Source of the DNA: Ceratotherium simum simum
Lineage: Eukaryota; Chordata; Mammalia; Perissodactyla; Rhinocerotidae
Assembly (NCBI RefSeq): GCF_000283155.1
Contig: NW_004454160.1
Location: 7,889,161 to 7,953,160, forward strand
Reading direction: 5' to 3'
Length of the DNA: 64,000 nt
Positions 23,081-35,858 of this stretch are shown here, in pieces (positions within the stretch are counted from its first letter, which is position 1; each line of letters starts with the position of its first letter). The translations under genes were made by a program, and so were the position numbers. The notes under the pieces were generated by a model that saw nothing but the letters and a program-made list of their open reading frames with translations, had not been told where the DNA came from and did not search any database.

Positions 23081-24614
23081 GTGGATTCTGGATGTGTCAT
23101 ATAATGATGTGTATGCTAAGAGTAAACTTACTAAAGACTATGTTCCAAGGAAAAGAATATTATTTTAGGATGTGACGCTGTTTTCATGTAGAGGACAAGC
23201 TAGGGATCCTCAGATGGGCCAAGTGCCTGAAATCAGGACAAGCTAGCAATTCTGGCTGTGCAAACCGTATTCTTTGGCAAGGGAGAATTATGCTTCACGA
23301 GATTAGGACCTATCTGCAACTCTGGTGAGGTTGGGGATAACTTGGCAATGTCTTCTCTTACTGACTAAAACTGTTCCACAGAGAAAATGGAGAATATGTT
23401 TTCTATTCCCCTGGGGACTTCAGCTTTTTGTCAGCCATGTTTGTCTGCTCCATCCATGAACAAGAATAGGTCGAGAATTATATTTTAATATGGCACAATT
23501 TCTCCCATCCTGATGAGATAATCAAGGGGAATTCCTTACAGGAACAAATTTATAATTGCTGTGATGGCCTCCAGTCCATATTTGATCCCATCAGTCTTGG
23601 CTCGAGCATCCTCTTGGGAAGTTCCAATACCATGAGGATGTGGGCGAAATGCCCTTGCCTAGCATTCTTGAACCATTTCTCCCAGGTAGTTCTAAAGGAG
23701 CACTACGGAGTATGGCCCACAGATCAGTGCTGGTCTGCTGTGCATTGCCTGTCCATGATAAGTACGAACATTGAGAGTAAGCATTTAGAAACTTTTATAG
23801 CAATTTCTTTTCTTTTTTCTCTATACCCAGTATGTCTCTATAAAATAGTATCAATATATACTCTTTATAAAGACATTGGTATAGGTATATGTATATATAT
23901 ACCTATGTGTGTCTATAAACAATATACTATTTTGCATGATTTAAAATTTTATATAAATGGTGTCATACCACGTGTGTCTATGGTGGATTTTAGAAATGGT
24001 GTTCAACATCCATTACATCCTCTTCTATATGTACTTATATTCTTCTCTGTGTACTTATATTGCAGAGGCTTTAAAGCTAAAGACTACAATTCCTAGGTTC
24101 CCTGGCAACTGTATTTCTGGATTTGATTTAAATTCTGCCTGTCAAATGCATTCGTGTAAGATTTGTAAGGCAATTAGAACAGAGGTCTCAATGTCTAGTC
24201 ACTGACTGAGATTTTGAGAAGCAGGACACTTTGATGGTGCTGTCATAGGAGGCACATGTGGTTCTGGAGCTAACCACAGAAGTTAACAGCCTCTGATTGT
24301 GGTGACTTCCTGAGTTTGATGATTACCTGATTTGGTCAGCTTCTTCTTTTGCTGGCTTCCTAATTGTGGCAATAAGAGATATGATTATGGAGATAGTGGC
24401 TTTCTGGTTATAGAAGGAGGAGCAGCTCTCTTGGTGGCCTGATTAGTGCTTTGGAAAGCTTTTTGGGTCCAGGCGAACAAATGTGGGAGTCTTGGGATCC
24501 TAAAGGGCTGTACTGTAGAACTAAGAGTGAATTGGAGGTAAACCAGTCCTCAAATGAACTGCAACCTAATTTCAAGTCATCTGGATGGGCAAAATAGATC
24601 CTTAAAATATTCTT

Positions 24615-24849
24615 TTTGTGTGTGTGTGAGGAAGATCAGCCCTGAGCTGACATCCATGCCAATCCTCCTCTTTTTTTGTCGAGGAAGATTGGCCCTGAGC
24701 TAACATCCGGGCCCATCTTCCTCTACTTTCTGTGGGACACCGCCACAGCATGGCTTGACAAGCGGTGCATCGGTGCACACCTGGGATCCGAACCCAGGCC
24801 GCCAGCAGCGGAGCGCACGCACTTAACCACTACGCCAAGGAGCTGGCCC
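24615..24849 (-). repeat. ERE SINE, type B
   Basis: Minus-strand copy from a (TG)n-interrupted tail through GTGAGGAAGATCAGCCCTGA to AGGAGCTGGCCC. A perfect 15-base duplication, CCTTAAAATATTCTT, flanks it at 24600-24614 and 24850-24864. Confidence 0.95.
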
Positions 24850-25984
24850 CCTTAAAATATTCTTAAAGAGAATTCGGGTTTGTATAGCCCTAGGTAAATG
24901 AAAATCATGACTGGAGAAAGATAATATCCTAGGCCCAAATTCTTAGTACAGAGAGACAAAAGGATGGGAAAACACAGAAGAGAAAGAGAATAGATACCAC
25001 GGGAAGGTCCCGCTTACATCTAGTTGGGGTCTCCGAGGAGTAGAAAGAGGGAATGGGGAAGAAACAATATTTGAAGACATAGTGACTGAGAGGTTTTTAA
25101 AATTGGCGTGAATTCTGTTTTGTCAGCATGGTTATCTATTAGTTGTGTAATCTCCATTTTCTCACTAGTTTTTTAAAAATATTTTTCTCTTGTTGGGTTT
25201 CCTCAAACTGTAGGTTCATACTATTCATCAAATCTGTAATATCCTTAGCCAGTAACCCTTGAAAATTGCCTCTTTCCCACTCTTCTCTTCTTCCAAAGTC
25301 CCATTAGATGTATGCTGGACCCTCCCATTCTAAACTACATGTTTCTAAACCTTTCTCTCATAGCTTCAGAATAAAGGTCTCCCCTGAATTCTGACTTTTT
25401 TCTTCAAACCTATCCTCCAGGTTCACTGTCTCTCTTACCAGCTATGTTCAGTCTGCTAGTTAACCAATTATTAATTTCATTGAGTATACTTTTCACATTT
25501 CTAAAAGTTCTGTTTCAAATCAACTAGTGTTTTTATAGTATTTTGTGGGGTTTTTTTTTTAGTGTTTTTAATGCCTTATTTCATGCTTTTAACCATTTTA
25601 AATATCCATATATCCAATGTCTGTAGTTCTTGAGTGTCTAATCCAGCTGTGTTGGGTTGGTTTTACTTCACCCATGGTTAATTGATTCTTGATGTGTTTT
25701 GAAATTTTAGTTTGTCAGCTTGTGTTTGGCAGGGTTTTGTGAGAAATGTTTGCTAGCAAAATCAAACATAATATATCTGGAAGAACAACAGAGGTTTCCC
25801 ACAGACATACGTATAAGCTCACACAGGCCTGTAGTTGTGAATTCTCAGGAGAGAGTCTTCTGTCCTCTTCCTTTTCCTCTTCTTTCCTTTAACTACTCTG
25901 ATAGCCAAGACAGAGAAATTTGCCTGCCATCTCCTTTTGCTTCTCTGTTGTCTCCCTTGTGCCACTGAACAGATTTTATCTCTC

Positions 25985-27605
25985 TTGTCACTATCCTTGG
26001 ACTTTTTTTTTTTTGATGAGCTTTATTTAGGTCTGATTTACATACAATAAAAGTTGCCAATTTTAAATGTATAATTCAATGAGAACTACTGCCACAATTA
26101 TAATAACAGATCATTTCCATGACCCAAAAAAGTTCTCTCATGGCCTTTTGCAGTCAGCCTCCTCTCTCCGATGCCTGATCTGTTTTCTATTACTAGAATT
26201 TTGCCTTTTCTACATCCTAAGGTAAATGTAACCATACAGAATATGGTCTTATGTCTAGGCATTTTTCACTTAATGCTTTTGCGATTCATCCATGTTCTTG
26301 CATGCATCGGTAGTTTGTTCCTTTTTATTGCTGAGTAGTATTCCATTATATGGCTATACCAGATTTGTTTATCCATTTACTTGTTGGACATCTGGGTTGT
26401 TTTCAGTTTGGGACCATATAAGTCTTCGTGAAGATGTATGTTTTCATTTCTCTTGGATAGTACCTAGGAGTGTAATGGCTGGGTCATATGTTAAATGTAG
26501 GTTTAACTTTATAAGGAATTGCCAAAATGTTTTCCAAACTGGCTGTACCATATTGCTTTACCACCAGCAATGTGCAGGTTCCATTGGCTTCATATCCTCA
26601 TCAACTGTTAGTATTACCAGCTTTAATTTTTGTCATTCTAGTAGATAAGTATTAGTATCTCGTTATGATTTCAATTTGCTTTTCACAAATGACTAACAAT
26701 TTTTCATGTACTTTGTCATCCATGTATCTTCTTTGGTAAAGTATCTGTTGAAATCTTTTGCCCATTTTTTAATTGAATTCTTTGTCTTTTTTGCTATTGA
26801 GCCATAAAAGTTCTTTTTATGTTTTGGACATGTCTTTTGTTGGATATATATTTTGTATATATTTTTTCCCAATCTGTAGCTTGAAATCCAGTTTATAAAC
26901 TTTTTGATAAAAGTGCTGTTATGTGCCTTCAGAAATCTTTGCCGTATTTATTTATTCATTCATTCATTTATTTAGTGAGGAAGATCAGCCTTGAGCTAAC
27001 ATCTGATGCCAATCCTCCTCTTTTTGCTGAGGAATATTGGCCCTGGGCTGGCATCTGTGCCTATTTTCCTCTACTTTATATGGGACGCCACCACAGCATG
27101 GCTTGACAAGTGGTGCGTTGGGGCGCACCTGGAATCTGAACCCGTGAACCCCGGGCCACTGAAGTGGAGTGCGCACACTTAACTGTCTACCACTGGGCCA
27201 GCCCTAATCTTTGCCTAATTAGTTGAATTTCTTAGTAATGTTTCGTAGTTTTCAGAGTACAGATCTTACACATCATTTGTCAGATTTACCCCATTCAGTT
27301 TTTTTATGCTATTGTAAATGGTACTTTTTAAAATTTCAAATTTTGGTCCTGTATTGCTGGTTTATAGAAAGATAGTTGATTCCTGTTTGTTAATCTTGTA
27401 TCTTGAGACATAGTTAAATTCATTTTAGTTCTAGTAACTTATTTGTATATTCCTTGGCATTGCCTACATAGACGATTATGTCATCTGTGAATAAAGACAA
27501 TTTTACTTCTTCCTTTCTCGTCTTTGTTTCTTTTTTCTTTTTCTTGCCTGCGTGCACTGACTAGAACCTCTAGTACAATGTTGAGTAGAAATGATGAAAC
27601 CTAAA
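25985..27605 (-). repeat. L1 fragment, antisense, split by an ERE
   Basis: Begins at a T run followed by GATGAGCTTTATTTAGGTCT, the complement of an L1 3' end, and continues with TTCATCCATGTTCTTGCATG, GAGTAGTATTCCATTATATG and GGAATTGCCAAAATGTTTTC. After the nested ERE it continues to CTCTAGTACAATGTTGAGTA. Sequence at 25150-25980 may be a further, older L1 piece. All frames are broken. Confidence 0.8.
26946..27204 (-). repeat. ERE SINE, type B, nested in L1
   Basis: Minus-strand copy with ATTTAGTGAGGAAGATCAGC at the left and CCACTGGGCCAGCCC at the right. AAATCTTTGCC at the left and TAATCTTTGCC at the right are the likely duplication. The L1 reads through on both sides. Confidence 0.9.
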
Positions 27606-28077
27606 TCCTCGCTCTCAGGAAAACTTCCGCTAGGGCCTACTTTCTTCCTACCCCTACAATGTCATTGTCCTAAATTGTGTTTGAAGTGTTCAGATGGGTT
27701 GGAAGAAACAGTATTTAGGAGTTAACTACTATACTATGAAGCTAGATTTGTGTTTTAGACTAAGGAATGTTGTAGCCAACAGTGAGCTTGTCATCTCTGA
27801 CCTGTTTTTGTTACTGTAATATAGTCTGAGTGGAGATAATTTGAAATGGACATGCTAACAAACTATTGCAGGATGAGTTGTAATATAGGGTGGAAGTTGG
27901 CTTTAAATAAATTAAAGGAGACCTTCCTGAGAAGACAGGTAGGACTACCACCAAACCCTCATCCCATCTTCTCCTTATTCATAATCTAATAGGGAGTTTC
28001 ATTTTCTAACTTCTGTTCATCAGTACTAGGTGGCTTCAAGAAAAGGAATAGTCTTTGATTTGAAACTACCATCTTTT

Positions 28078-28288
28078 TTTTTTTTTAATAATTTTATTTA
28101 TTTATTTTTCCCCCAAAGCCCCAGCAGATAGCTGTATATCATAGTTGTACATCCTTCTAGCCGCTGCATGTGGGACACGGCCCCAGCACTGCCGGAGAAG
28201 CGGTGCGCCGGTGCACACCCGGGATCCGAACCGGGGCCCCCAGCAGCGAAGCGCACGCACCCAACTGCTAAGCCACGGGGCCAGCCCG
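28078..28288 (-). repeat. ERE SINE, type A
   Basis: Minus-strand copy from a T run to GGGGCCAGCCC, with a 16-base duplication TGAAACTACCATCTTT at 28061-28076 and 28289-28304. Confidence 0.95.
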
Positions 28289-28561
28289 TGAAACTACCAT
28301 CTTTTAACATCATAGTTCAATTTGTGAGTTTAACTCTATTGACTAGCTGTTGTTTAGGAGTTTTTCTTGTCCTATAGTGGAAAAAATACCTTGATCAAAG
28401 CCATAAGATAGATAAAAGGAAACTTTTCTGAGAAACTTTTCCAGCCCATTAAATGAAATTCTTGTGTGTTCAGCATGATCTTCTATCTTGCAAATTGCTA
28501 CATATCTAGTGAGTCAGGTACACGTTTCCTAATACTTTTTTCAGCTTATAAATAAGAGAAA

Positions 28562-28768
28562 GGGGCCGGCCCCGTGGCTTAGTGGTTAAGTGCGCGTGCT
28601 GTGCTGCTGGCGGCCCGGGTTCGGATTCCGGGCGCGCACCGACGCAGCGCTTCTCCGGCCATGCTGAGGCGCGTCCCACATACAGCACCTAGAAGGACGT
28701 GCAGCTATGATATACAACTATCTACTGGGGCCTTGGGGGAAAAAATAAATAAATTGTTTAAAAAATAA
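28562..28768 (+). repeat. ERE SINE, type A, 480 bases before the first coding exon acceptor
   Basis: Plus-strand copy from GGGGCCGGCCCCGTGGCTTA to an AAATAAATAAATTG tail. A 14-base duplication, ATAAATAAGAGAAA, flanks it at 28548-28561 and 28769-28782. It is the repeat closest to exon 2. Confidence 0.95.
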
Positions 28769-29244
28769 ATAAATAAGAGAAAGTATAAAGAAAGTAAGTA
28801 TTGAAGAATATGTTTTGGGAAAAGGGAAAAACGTATAAAACCTATACTAAAACCTGAAACTTTTGTAGGGTATGTTATGTGAATTTTGCAAGCAGATAAG
28901 TCAAACGAGGCATTTAGTTATTCATGGTAATTTGAGGAATTATATTAACTACTAAAACTAGTAGGCTTATTTGAAATGCAAAGGTTATATTTATTGAAAA
29001 GGATTTAGTTCGATTATGGTTTCCTAAATGGTGAAGAGCTATTTTCCTTTTACCTACTAAAAACTATGGGCAATACAATGGCTCTAAAACTTTTTCTGAT
29101 AATGTCCTTAGAAGATAATGTCTATTGGACAAGTAACATTGAAAAACAATTCAGTTACTTGAGAGCTAGGTGTAAAGGGTAGAAGTGCTTTGTTGTTGGG
29201 AGTGCTTTATTGTTGACAGACTGTTTTAATTTTATATCTTTCAG

Positions 29245-29288
29245 ATATTTGGATTTGAACTGCATTTTGGAATTCATCTACACTTAAA
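29245..29288 (+). other. SLC16A1: 5' UTR part of SLC16A1 exon 2
   Basis: 44 bases between the acceptor TTTCAG and the start ATG. No upstream ATG lies in this piece, so the MCT1 start is the first ATG in the exon. Confidence 0.85.
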
Positions 29289-29505
29289 ATGCCACCAGTA
29301 GTTGGAGGTCCAGTTGGATACACTCCCCCAGATGGAGGCTGGGGGTGGGCAGTGGTAGTTGGAGCTTTCATTTCCATTGGTTTCTCTTATGCATTTCCCA
29401 AATCTATTACTGTATTCTTCAAAGAAATTGAAGGTATATTCAATGCCACCACCAGTGAAGTGTCATGGATATCCTCCATCATGTTGGCTGTTATGTATGG
29501 TGGAG
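29289..29505 (+). CDS. SLC16A1: SLC16A1 coding exon 2 (residues 1-73)
   Basis: Encodes the cytosolic N-terminus, the DGGWGW signature, helix 1 with Lys38 and the start of helix 2. The donor is GGTGGAG|GTAAGT, and it splits Gly73 after its first base. Residues 52-54 read Asn-Ala-Thr in the loop after helix 1, a formal N-glycosylation sequon; human has His at 52 as I recall. MCT1 is generally described as not glycosylated. Confidence 0.97.
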
Positions 29506-32500
29506 GTAAGTACCCACTAAGACCTGCTATTTTAATTTTCATTAAGCAGCCAAAGGGTCTGTATTAGGTAACTTTTTTTTTATGTCTTATTCAGTGAGTT
29601 TCGAAATGTTATTTCTTGAAGCTTTATGTTTAGAGTCACGTTTTTCATTCCCATTAACAATGGCAACTGAATAACATAGTTCATAGTCTCAGGTGAAATC
29701 TTTTCATGGTGTTAGAGTTAAAGAACTGAGTAAAATCTCCCCCTTGTTCCTGTTGATGTTATTAGTCCTAAAAGCATTTCGGCTACACCTTAAACTTAAG
29801 TTTTATCATTTTTTCCCTTCTGTTTTCTTTGAAATGTTGTGAAGGAGATGAGGAGAGTAAGTTGCTTACTTAACATCATTTAAAGTATTGGGCTGGCCCC
29901 GTGGCCTAGGGGTTAAGTTTGGCGCACTCCACTTCGGCAGCCTGGGTTCGGTTCCCCAGGTGCGGACCTACACCACTTGTCAGCAGCCATGCTGTGGCGG
30001 CGTCCCACATGCACAATAGAGGAAGATTGGCACAGATGTGAGCTCAGGCCAAATCTTCCTCAGCAAAAAAAAATAATAATAAAAAAATAAAATACTATTG
30101 GTTTCACCTTGAACATCAAATCACAATTTAACATGTCAAAGTCAAAGCCTACCATAGTACTTAAAATATGTAGTTGCTTAGCAGAGATTCTAAAGCCAAG
30201 TGTATTTATTTACTGGGATTGACAACGTCTCACGTTGCTTATTTAGCCAAGCTTTTACTTCTCTCATTCTTATTTTTGGGTGGCAGTTTAGGACCTGAGA
30301 TTATTTTCACATGTGGCTTTTTAACAGCCAGTAAAAAGACTCTATATTTCGACTGTAAAACCTTATAGCCTTAGGCTTCTAACCTGGTGGCAGATTCAAC
30401 CAATATTCATTAAGCCCTGTGCACATATTTCACATGAGGCTAGGTGTCGTGAGTGATAGAGAACACTGATCCTGATCCTTGTCTTTGAGAAGTTTATAAT
30501 CCTGTTGATGGGCCGGCCCGGTGGCTTAGCGGTTAAGTGCGTGCGCTCCGCTGCTGGTGACCCGGGTTCGGATCCCGGGCGCGTACCGACGCACCGCCTC
30601 TCTGGCCGTGCTGAGGCTGCGTCCCACATACAGCAACTGGAAGGATGTGCAGCTGTGACATGCAACTGTCTACTGGGGCTTTGAGGCAAAAAATAAATAA
30701 AATAAAAATTATAAAAAAAAAAAATAATCCTGTTGAGACAATAACATAAACTCATGAAACAGGAATAAGTAGTTGAAGTTGTAATTTAAGTAAGTACATA
30801 ATTTTATTTGCACAGAAGAAAACAGGTAACCTGGTTGCCTTAGAGAGAGATAAATTGGGTGACTGGCAACAGGAGTGGGAATACTTATTTTTATCCACTG
30901 TATATCTTTTTGTGTCTTTTAAATTTTGAACGTATGCCTGTTTTGTCTATTAAGTACTTTTTAAAAGAACACAAGTACTAAATTTTAGTACTTATTTTTT
31001 TTAATAAGTTCGGAGAAATCAAAAGGGTCTTTGGACGTTATCTAGCTTCTGAGAGCCAATAATTTTGGAGGCTTTGACTTCTGTCTACCAGGATTTCTAG
31101 TCAGGTTTTGACTATGATGGCTAGAAAAAAATTGGTATAAAAATTATCCAGGGGTACTTCAGATGCTCAGTGTATCTTTAAGCTGACTACAAACCAGAGG
31201 GTTCACATGTTGCAATTCTGAGCTGCTGAAGAGCTTGAGAGCCACTTGTATTTTGCATCAAAAGTAAGTGATGTCAGTTGTGCTAATGGCACATGACACT
31301 TTCTTTTGGGAAAACAGTTCCTTCTTTGTCCTCGCCCAGAGATAACTAGCACATTTCTCTGAATTTGTGTTATAATAGACCTATAAACTGTACCCCTCCC
31401 TATTTTTAATGATAGCTAATTGGGGCCATTCTTCCTGAAATAATTCTGTAAGACAAATTGCCTATCATGAGCTTTGCGGCAGAATTTTCACTAAATGGGT
31501 TATTTTGTTTTGATTGGCTCCTAAGTGTATGTCCCCTAAGAATTATCATCACTTTTACAACTGCCATAATCCTTTAACTTGTGCATTTGAGCTATACCCT
31601 CAACACTAATGTTTTGAGCTATGAGTGGTTTAGTTTTCTTTTTTTTAGTGCTTTGCTTCAGAGATACATACTGATGCTTGTTAGAGTGTGAGTAATACTG
31701 CAAACTTTACAGCATTAACTTCTACTTCACAAAGTCAACATTGTGGCAATATTTTGATCTTTGTCATTCTGACCCTACAAAATCTGTTTCATGACTAATT
31801 TATATGGAAATATTTTATGAATAGTCTTTCAGTATTTAATTCTCTCATCTTATACAAGCTGTAATTCAGATTACTTCCAAACCAGCTGTGGCCTAATATT
31901 TTCATGAAGTGGCTTATAAGGTCAATGAAAATTTCTTTATACATGTCCTTGGTTAAGCCTAAAGTCTCTCATGGCATTCAGTTCTTGACCCAGCCCTTTA
32001 GAGAGATTTGATTCTCTGAGACACTAAGCTTTAATTCCCTCTTGCATGTTTATTATATGTAAGTATTCGTCATATATACCATAATTTGATTTTGGATCCC
32101 TGGAACCAGAGCCTGTCCTTTTAATCTTAGGACACCCTACTGCAACTCTGAATGGTAGTACTAGAATATAAGTAACTGGGGAATTTTCCATAGTGTTTCT
32201 GGAAATAGAATATATCAACATATGATCAGTAGTATATTCTGAAAATGTCAATTCTGTATATGTTTTTAACAATAGACTTACTTTTTGGGAACTAAGTATA
32301 GAATAAACAGAATAGGGTCAGAATTTACTGTGCTAATAGAAGAGAAACATGATTTGTATGTCTTCTGCTTTATAATTTAGTTCCAAAAATACAGAGTCCA
32401 TGTAATGGGGAGAAAACGGGCTGGGTTTGAAACTTGGTTCTCACTAGCTTTGTGACTTTGCAAGTTCAAACATCAGTTCTTTTCCTTGTGTCCCCTTCCC

Positions 32501-35500
32501 TACTGATGCATTGCAGTGACCCTTTCTTATTTTTAGTCATCTACCTTAACCAGGCAGACAAGTTATGGTGTCATGTAAACAAAGTTGTCGTTTCCACAAG
32601 TCCGTATCCATGAAGTAGAGACATGAGTGTTATAAATAAATGAAATTCAGTGGCTGTCATTCAGTTTGTAATCAGCAAATATTTAGTGTACTTAAGAGTT
32701 GTGTACTTACAGAATGTACTTAAGTTGTACTTACAGCTTTTACAATACTTTGGATAAGGCTGTCCTATAATTAAGACTTAAAAATTTAGAAAAAGAGAAT
32801 TACAGATTATACCTATATGTAGCAAGTAAGAAGAGGCCATTTGATTTTTGTATTCGAAAACTGATACATGAAATGCATAAAATCTTCTTCTTCCTGATCC
32901 TTATAATACTTCACTTTTTATTTGGTTTCTTCTCTTACATTCAAGAAAAACTGACTATTTTGTACACATCTATTTAGCTGAGGAAATTTAATCTGGTTTT
33001 CTTAGATAACACTCTATTTCCTATCCTCTTGAGTTAGACCCAAGGATATTTGACTGTTATATGACTTAATCTTCTCCTACAAACATTTTTTCACAGTAAA
33101 AGACAGTAATATAGGCATGGAACCAGGTTAACTCTAAAAGACATATTCAATTCAATACCTGAGACAGCTGGATGTAAATGGGACCGGTTTTTTTGTTTTA
33201 TTTTAAGTTTAGATGTCCTAATTGCAAAACTACTTAAACTTGGAAAAAATAATTATGTATTTTTGTATTTGTTCTTTTCTTCTTCTTCTTCTTTTTTGTT
33301 TTGTGTGTGAAGAAGATCAGCCCTGAGCTAACATCCGATGCCAATCCTCCTCTTTTTGCTGAGGAAGATTGGCTCTGGGCTAACATCCATGCCCATCTTC
33401 CTCTACTTTATATGGGATGCCGCCACAGCATGGCTTGACAAGCAGTGCGTCGGTGCGTGCCCAGGATCCAAACCTGCAAACCCCAGGCAGCCGAAGCAGA
33501 GCGCAGGCATTAACCGCTGTGCCACCAGGCCAGCCCCTTCTTTTTTAAAAACATGAAACGAACCACATTTATGATAATGTGTGAATAATGCTCTAAAATC
33601 ATCTCATCATGTCAGTGTACCTGTTCAAAAATTAAAACAGAGCAAACTTAGTAGATATATGTTGATCATATCCTGGCTACATCAAGAAGCCTATTAACAT
33701 CCATTACCAAGGTGTTTTCAGCCTGTTCTGCCTTATAAGAGAAAGATTGAGGACAAACTAAAGTCTTATGTTTTAGTAAAATTCTATCCAATATTTCTGG
33801 ATATAGAAGATACACAATGTTTTTTAACATCTTCGTTTTCCAGTACACATACCTATGACTATGAAATAATTATAGAAAGCAATATTCTTACTATTGCCTT
33901 TTGTTGTGTCTATTTTGAAGGACTTGTCATTTAGTGTCACTAATGCCTTGTGTAGATGTGAGGGAGTAGGTTCCTTCTATACTACTAAATTTTTGGTTAT
34001 CTCTTAGGTCCTATCAGCAGTATCCTGGTGAATAAATACGGCAGTCGTCCAATCATGATTATTGGGGGCTGCTTGTCAGGCTGTGGCTTAGTTGCAGCTT
34101 CTTTCTGTAACACTGTGCAGCAGCTTTACTTGTGTGTCGGCGTCATTGGAGGTGAGTTGCTATTGATTCATTTTCAAGCATTAGTTTATTGATGGCTGTT
34201 TGGTATTCCCCTGCATTAGTCTTTCAGATCTTTTGAGTAAAATTCCTTCCTTATAGAAATTACTTGATTATCATTTTGAAGAGCTGTAAATACATTGAGT
34301 ACTAGAAAAGCAAACTTTTAAAGAAATTGCTCTCATACAGTAGGTATTCATTTCTTGTTAAATGAATGAATGAATTGAAAGAGATGATTGAATCCCTTGT
34401 CCTAAGAATAGTCAGTGGTGGTAGATAAAATGTGTGTAGCAACTTTTTGCAAGGGTGGTCATTGGTTATTATTCTCTCTCATTACTTCTTCCTCCCACAG
34501 GGAGTAGGCTTCTATTGGAGCAGGAGAGATTGTTAAACGTAAAGCAGGAATTATCTGGTAGGATGTCCAGATACATTTCTGAGGGATAGAGGATTCACTT
34601 GATAATCTCCCCCGCTTTTTTTCAGTAGCCAAATTAATGAACTGCTGATGAATATAATAAATTAAGATTACTCATAGCTTCACAGTTCAGATACTATCAC
34701 TATTAGCGTCTTGATGTATATCCCTCTAAACTTTTTTCTGTGCACAAACATATAACCTTTTTTTAGAACAAAAAAGGATCAGATTATGTATAATGTTTTG
34801 TAAGTAGTTTCTTCACTTAACAATATATCATGAACATCTTTACATGTCATTAAATATTCTGATAACATTTTTAATCTCTATTATTCCATTGAAAAGATAT
34901 ACACCATAATTTTATTTGACCTCTTAGTTAATTGTTGAATATTTATGACTTTGTTTTTGCTTTTTTACATTTTTTTACTATCAGTAAACAGTATTGCATT
35001 GATAGCCCTTTGTGAACATGAATACTTTCTTAGGATAAATTTGTAAAAGTGGAACTGCTGTGTTTTTTTAAATATATATAAACTAAATTTCCCACCAGAA
35101 AAGTTATACTCATTTATAGTTCCACCACAATATATGAAAGAGGACACACCCTTGTCAACAATGGAATATTATATTTTTTAATCATTGCCAATTTAACAGG
35201 TGAACAGTATCTCCTGGTTTTAATTTGCATCTCTTTGATTATTAGGAAAGTAAATGTTTTTTATATGTTTGTGGCTATGTATTTTTGTTTTGTTTTGTTT
35301 TTGTTTTACAAAAGGCTTATTCACCACCTTTGTGTATTCATTTTCTTATTTAAGAATAATGTGTAATAACTTTACATGTTAAATTATTATTCCTTTGCAT
35401 GAGAGACAGTTATTTTTCCAAATTAATTTTTTCATATTTAATTGTGGTAAAATACACATAACATAAAATTTACCTTCTTAAACATTTTTAAATGTTCAGT

Positions 35501-35820
35501 TCAGTGGTATTAAGTATATTCACACTGTTGTGCAACCATTACCACCATCCATCTCCAGAACTCTTCTCATCTTGCAAAACTGAAACTCTATACCCATTAA
35601 ACAATAGTGCCCCATGGCCGGCCCTGTGGCTTGGTGGTTAAGTGCGCGCGCTGCGATGCTGGCGGCCCGGGTTCAGATCCCGGGTGCGCATCGAGGCACC
35701 ACTTCTCTGTCCAGCCTGAGGCCGAGTCCCACATACAGCAACTAGAAGGGTGTGCAGCTGTGACATACAACTATCTACTGGGGCTTTGGGGGCAAAAAAT
35801 AAAAAAAATAAAATAAAATA

Positions 35821-35858
<38 letters not shown>

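Larger units (their letters stand above)
4932..29244 (+). other. SLC16A1: SLC16A1 intron 1
   Basis: About 24.3 kb between the CpG-island exon and the first coding exon. It ends in a pyrimidine-rich acceptor, TATCTTTCAG. It contains a dense set of ERE SINEs, three recognisable L1 fragments, an L2 with a nested retrocopy, a DNA-transposon relic and one assembly gap, all listed separately. The larger stretches in which I recognise nothing are 5300-6537, 6910-8250, 8780-8990, 11110-11700, 12195-12955, 13235-14550, 15810-18260, 18910-21890, 23090-24590 and 27610-28060. Additional alternative leader exons could hide here. Confidence 0.8.
29506..34007 (+). other. SLC16A1: SLC16A1 intron 2
   Basis: 4.5 kb, GTAAGT to CTCTTAG, phase 1. 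It contains three ERE copies at 29890, 30509 and 33300. Sequence at 30737-33295 and 33540-34007 holds nothing I recognise beyond AT-rich intronic DNA. Confidence 0.93.

Noticed and set aside
23614..24205. A 160-residue frame in intron 1
   Set aside because: It reads through AT-rich intronic sequence with (TA)n runs. There is no family resemblance, splice context or coding bias.
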